DNA from: an uncultured Pelagibacteraceae bacterium
GTDB lineage: Bacteria > Pseudomonadota > Alphaproteobacteria > Pelagibacterales > Pelagibacteraceae
NCBI GenBank assembly: GCA_902629575.1
Contig: CACORJ010000002.1
Coordinates: forward strand, 82,512 to 146,511
Length of the DNA: 64,000 nt
Direction of reading: 5' to 3'
In this document: positions 61,188-64,000 of the stretch, in pieces
Layout of the letters: every line of letters begins with the position of its first letter
How positions within the stretch are numbered: position 1 is the first letter of the stretch
Notes under the pieces: model-generated
The model's database searches: none
What the model saw: only the letters and a program-made list of their open reading frames with translations
Told to the model about the DNA's origin: nothing
Program-made: the position numbers and the translations under genes

Positions 61188-62009
61188 ATGGCAAAATATT
61201 TAGTAGAAACATATTACACATGTACTTTTAAGGTAAATCATTATCTTGACGAAATAAACGAAACAGAGCTAAAAAATTTAGAAAAAAGAGATGATGGAAA
61301 ATTTGAGGTTTTAGATGTCAAACTAGACAACAGAAAAACTAAAAATTTAGACCCTAATAGAAATAAAGCTGCTGATAAAAAAATTGATCTAGTTGCATCA
61401 TCTAAACTTGAAACAAAAAATGAAAGTTTAGAAAAATCTGTATCGCAAATTTTGAATAAATCTGAAAAATCAGGAAAAAGGTTTAGTATGCCAGATAGAA
61501 GGAAAGGTTATATCCAAAAAGCAACAATTGGTGATCATAAAGTTTATCTTCATACAGGTGAATATGAAGATGGAAAAATTGGAGAAATATTTATTGATAC
61601 TAGTAAAGAGGGAGAGCTTGTCAAAGCGTTAATGAATAACTTCGCTATAGCTGTGTCGCTTGGATTACAATACGGGGTTCCTTTAGATGAATATATTAGC
61701 GCTTTTGTAGGCACTAAATTTGAACCATCTGGTAACGTGCATGGAAATGATAGGATATTAAGTGCTACATCAATTTTAGATTACATATTTAGAGAGTTAG
61801 CAATTTCTTACCAAAATAGAGAGGATTTAGCTCATACGCCTTCTATCAGTGCTGAAACAAGCAATACTGATGAACAAAACTCTGAGGATCAAAATCAATT
61901 ATTAAAAATTGTAAAAGATATAACAAGTAAGGGCTTTGTAAGAAATAATTACAAGAAAAATCTTGTAGATTTATCTGACGTAAAAATAAGTCTTAAAGGG
62001 AAAAAATAA
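61188..62009 (+). CDS. Stand-alone protein homologous to the C-terminal domain of class II ribonucleotide reductase (NrdJ)
   Basis: 273 residues. Residues about 101-208 ([77 protein letters not shown]) closely resemble the C-terminal domain of B12-dependent NrdJ. The catalytic barrel and its cysteines are missing, as is the CxxC C-terminal tail. The first 100 residues are a different, Lys/Asp-rich segment starting [20 protein letters not shown]. Function unknown: it may act in trans with another reductase or be a regulatory or nucleotide-binding remnant. It has a GGGG-type ribosome site and stands alone. Confidence 0.75.
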   Translation: MAKYLVETYYTCTFKVNHYLDEINETELKNLEKRDDGKFEVLDVKLDNRKTKNLDPNRNKAADKKIDLVASSKLETKNESLEKSVSQILNKSEKSGKRFSMPDRRKGYIQKATIGDHKVYLHTGEYEDGKIGEIFIDTSKEGELVKALMNNFAIAVSLGLQYGVPLDEYISAFVGTKFEPSGNVHGNDRILSATSILDYIFRELAISYQNREDLAHTPSISAETSNTDEQNSEDQNQLLKIVKDITSKGFVRNNYKKNLVDLSDVKISLKGKK

Positions 62010-63797
62010 TTATTTTTTATTTTTCAAAATAATATTAAGCTCCTTTAATTGAATATCACTTACCTCGGAGGGAGCATTCATCATTAAATCCTCAGCATTT
62101 TGATTCATTGGAAACATTGTAACCTCTCTAATATTTTTTTCATTAGCAAGCAACATTACTATCCTATCGATACCAGGAGCAATGCCTCCATGAGGAGGGG
62201 CACCATAACTCAAAGCATTTATCATTCCGCTAAATTTTTGGTCAACATCTATTTTCGAATATCCTGCAACAGAAAATAGCTTATACATTAACTCAGGAAT
62301 ATGATTTCTTATAGCCCCTGATGATAATTCAATTCCATTACAAACAATATCATATTGATAAGCAAGAATATCTAATGGATTTTCAAATTTGATTTTTTCA
62401 ATATCACCTTGGGGCATTGAAAAAGGATTATGACTGAATTTTATCTTTTTAGTAATTTCATCTTTTTCAAACATTGGATAATCAACAACCCAACAGAATG
62501 CAAAGATGTCATCATTTATTAAATTTAAATCTTTTGCAATTTTGTCTCTCGCTAATGAAGTAATTTTTTCAAGTTCTTTTTGATTTGAACAAGCTAGAAA
62601 TAGGCTATCACCTATTTCAGCTCCTGTTAGCTTCATAATTTTTTTTAATGCCTCTTTAGAAAAAAATTTACCCACTGGACCTTTAGCTGAAATTTCCTTT
62701 TCTTTCTCAATTGTAAAATATGCAAGTCCTGAGGCACCTTGATCTTTCGCCCATTTATCTATGTTATCAAAAAAACTTCTGGGTTTATCTTTAGTTTTTT
62801 TTGTGACTATACATCTCACCATTGATCCAGATTTTATAAGTTTTTTAAAAATTTCAAAAGAAACATCATCTCTTAAAAAAATTTCAGTTATGTCTGAAAT
62901 GATTAGAGGATTTCTAAGATCTGGTTTATCAGATCCGTATTTTAACATTGCATCTGAATATGAAATTCTAGGAAATTTTTTAAAAAGTAATTTTTTATTA
63001 GAAAATTCTTTGAAGGTATTTACTAATAATTTTTCTACAACATTAAATACATCTTCTTGTTCTACAAATGACATCTCTAAATCTAATTGATAAAATTCAC
63101 CTGGGCTTCTATCAGCTCTCGCATCCTCATCTCTAAAGCATGGAGCTATTTGAAAATATCTATCAAATCCAGATACCATAATTAATTGTTTAAATTGTTG
63201 TGGTGCCTGTGGTAGTGCAAAAAATTTACCAGGATTTAATCTGCTTGGTACTAAAAAATCTCGAGCACCTTCTGGGCTAGATGATGTTAGGATTGGAGTT
63301 TGAAACTCCAAAAAACCTGATTTATACATCTCACTTCTTATAAATGATATTACTTTTGATCTTAGGATTATATTTTCATGTATCTTTTTTCTTCTTAAAT
63401 CAAGAAATCTATACTTTAGTCTTATCTCCTCAGAGTATTCCTGATCACTAAAAACTGGTAAGGGTAATTCTTTGCAAGAGCCAATGACTTTGTATTTTTC
63501 AATCCCAACTTCGATTTCACCAGTTTCAATTTCTTTATTTATTGTTTCTTTTGATCTGTTGACTACACTTCCTTGAATTGTAACCACTGTTTCTAATTGA
63601 ATTTTTTCTAATTCTCTAAAGTTTGGATTTTCTTTATCAATTATACACTGCGTAATTCCATAATTATCTCTTAAATCAATAAATAATAAATTTCCATGAT
63701 CTCTTTTTTTATTTATCCAGCCTGAAAGAATTACATTTTTACCTACATTTTCTCTACGTAATTCATTACAATTATGTGTTCGATATTTATTATTCAA
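62010..63797 (-). CDS. aspS: Aspartyl-tRNA synthetase
   Basis: 595 residues, a bacterial-type AspRS. The OB anticodon domain begins GKNVILSGWINKKRDHGN; class II motif 2 is CFRDEDARADRSPGEFYQ and motif 3 is GGIAPGIDRIVMLL. The GAD insertion domain lies in the middle (about residues 290-420). It charges tRNA(Asp), and possibly tRNA(Asn). It follows the hda-like gene with no gap and abuts the convergent NrdJ-like gene. Confidence 0.97.
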   Translation of the reverse strand: MNNKYRTHNCNELRRENVGKNVILSGWINKKRDHGNLLFIDLRDNYGITQCIIDKENPNFRELEKIQLETVVTIQGSVVNRSKETINKEIETGEIEVGIEKYKVIGSCKELPLPVFSDQEYSEEIRLKYRFLDLRRKKIHENIILRSKVISFIRSEMYKSGFLEFQTPILTSSSPEGARDFLVPSRLNPGKFFALPQAPQQFKQLIMVSGFDRYFQIAPCFRDEDARADRSPGEFYQLDLEMSFVEQEDVFNVVEKLLVNTFKEFSNKKLLFKKFPRISYSDAMLKYGSDKPDLRNPLIISDITEIFLRDDVSFEIFKKLIKSGSMVRCIVTKKTKDKPRSFFDNIDKWAKDQGASGLAYFTIEKEKEISAKGPVGKFFSKEALKKIMKLTGAEIGDSLFLACSNQKELEKITSLARDKIAKDLNLINDDIFAFCWVVDYPMFEKDEITKKIKFSHNPFSMPQGDIEKIKFENPLDILAYQYDIVCNGIELSSGAIRNHIPELMYKLFSVAGYSKIDVDQKFSGMINALSYGAPPHGGIAPGIDRIVMLLANEKNIREVTMFPMNQNAEDLMMNAPSEVSDIQLKELNIILKNKK

Positions 63798-64000
63798 TTA
63801 TTCTCCTAAAACTTCTTTTATAATTTTAAAATCAATTGGTTTTTTCTTTTTTAAACTTAATTCGTCAACTTTATATATGAAATCAAATATTTTGCCATAC
63901 GATCTATCAATCCTTTTAATAATAAAATCAATGAGTTTTTTATCCAAAGATATCTGACGGTCTGATAAATTTTTTATAATTAGTGCAAACAATAAATCAT
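63798..64000 (-). CDS. hda: DnaA regulatory inactivator Hda-like (C-terminal part)
   Basis: The frame is open to the right edge and gives the last 67 residues. They show ALIIKNLSDRQISLDKKLIDFIIKRIDRSYGKIFDFIYKVDELS (pattern only), the lid domain of AAA+ DnaA-like proteins, without the DNA-binding domain IV of DnaA after it. That fits Hda, which helps convert DnaA-ATP to DnaA-ADP with the sliding clamp after initiation. aspS follows without a gap. The N-terminal part is outside the window. Confidence 0.75.
   Translation of the reverse strand, partial: DLLFALIIKNLSDRQISLDKKLIDFIIKRIDRSYGKIFDFIYKVDELSLKKKKPIDFKIIKEVLGE

Noticed and set aside
1..64000. tRNA, rRNA, CRISPR, insertion sequence, prophage or attachment site
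   Set aside because: No cloverleaf, repeat array, transposase, integrase or phage structural gene was recognised by reading; gaps are too short for most of these. A tRNAscan or covariance-model run would settle small RNAs.

Overview
The window is a dense stretch of a very AT-rich, streamlined bacterial chromosome. Gene content points to the SAR11 clade (Pelagibacterales, marine Alphaproteobacteria): a TauABC-type sulfonate transporter, an alternative oxidase, a stand-alone homologue of the complex I subunit NDUFA12, an alphaproteobacterial IscR-SUF operon, a tandem SAM-II/SAM-V type leader before a BHMT-like gene, tiny intergenic gaps and lysine/asparagine-rich proteins. This is inference from gene content; no rRNA gene is present to confirm it. 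I saw no tRNA, rRNA, insertion sequence, prophage or CRISPR array. No gene-free stretch exceeds about 200 bases.

Layout. 1-3828: end of a dimethylglycine/sarcosine dehydrogenase-like gene, then nucleotide-sugar epimerases and a glycosyltransferase. 3838-10247: alanine dehydrogenase, an omega-aminotransferase and tauABC with an unusually long TauC. 10277-11876: an FkbM methyltransferase and a sugar epimerase. 11971-15236: an Ldh_2-family dehydrogenase, a phosphate acyltransferase and an HpsN-like (HisD-related) dehydrogenase, which together look like sulfonate catabolism. 15233-18905: a leftward redox group (peroxiredoxin, methyltransferase, LysE exporter, alternative oxidase, flavodoxin, MsrB). 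19054-24280: cysE-cysK, a run of small secreted or soluble unknowns, a DsbA-fold isomerase and two SMR-like membrane proteins around a DUF2798 protein. 24273-32132: HisN, a 2OG oxygenase, an azoreductase-like protein, CcdA, PEP carboxylase, an SSADH-like enzyme and a GYD protein. 32191-35059: DUF779, an aldehyde dehydrogenase with a histone-like basic tail, and a second 2OG oxygenase. 35060-39939: SAM riboswitches with a BHMT-like gene, a GT2 glycosyltransferase, a DMT transporter, a YbaK deacylase and glnA. 39940-46345: the complete SUF operon under IscR. 46479-64000: housekeeping genes (anmK, tyrS, an AsmA-like gene, prfB with a programmed frameshift, a class A PBP, RNase E/G, thiG/thiS, aroQ-accB-accC, a DUF2155 gene, the NDUFA12 homologue, a stand-alone NrdJ C-terminal domain, aspS and the end of hda).

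How the parts fit. Taurine uptake, amino transfer to pyruvate and alanine dehydrogenase form one route. The HpsN, Ldh_2 and Pta genes could feed DHPS/sulfolactate carbon into acetyl phosphate, but no Xsc or sulfopyruvate decarboxylase lies here. BHMT-like and DMGDH-like proteins are consecutive steps of betaine demethylation, and the former carries the SAM-sensing leader. IscR has a near-consensus type 1 operator overlapping its own promoter.

The points most worth a second look are the basic tail and internal start of the aldehyde dehydrogenase at 32595-34334, the tandem riboswitch, the paired SMR proteins lacking Glu14, the RNase E without its Zn-link cysteines, the oversized TauC, the stand-alone NrdJ domain, several palindromes and hairpins at promoters or start codons, and the fact that 10 of 13 convergent gene junctions have no gap or overlap.
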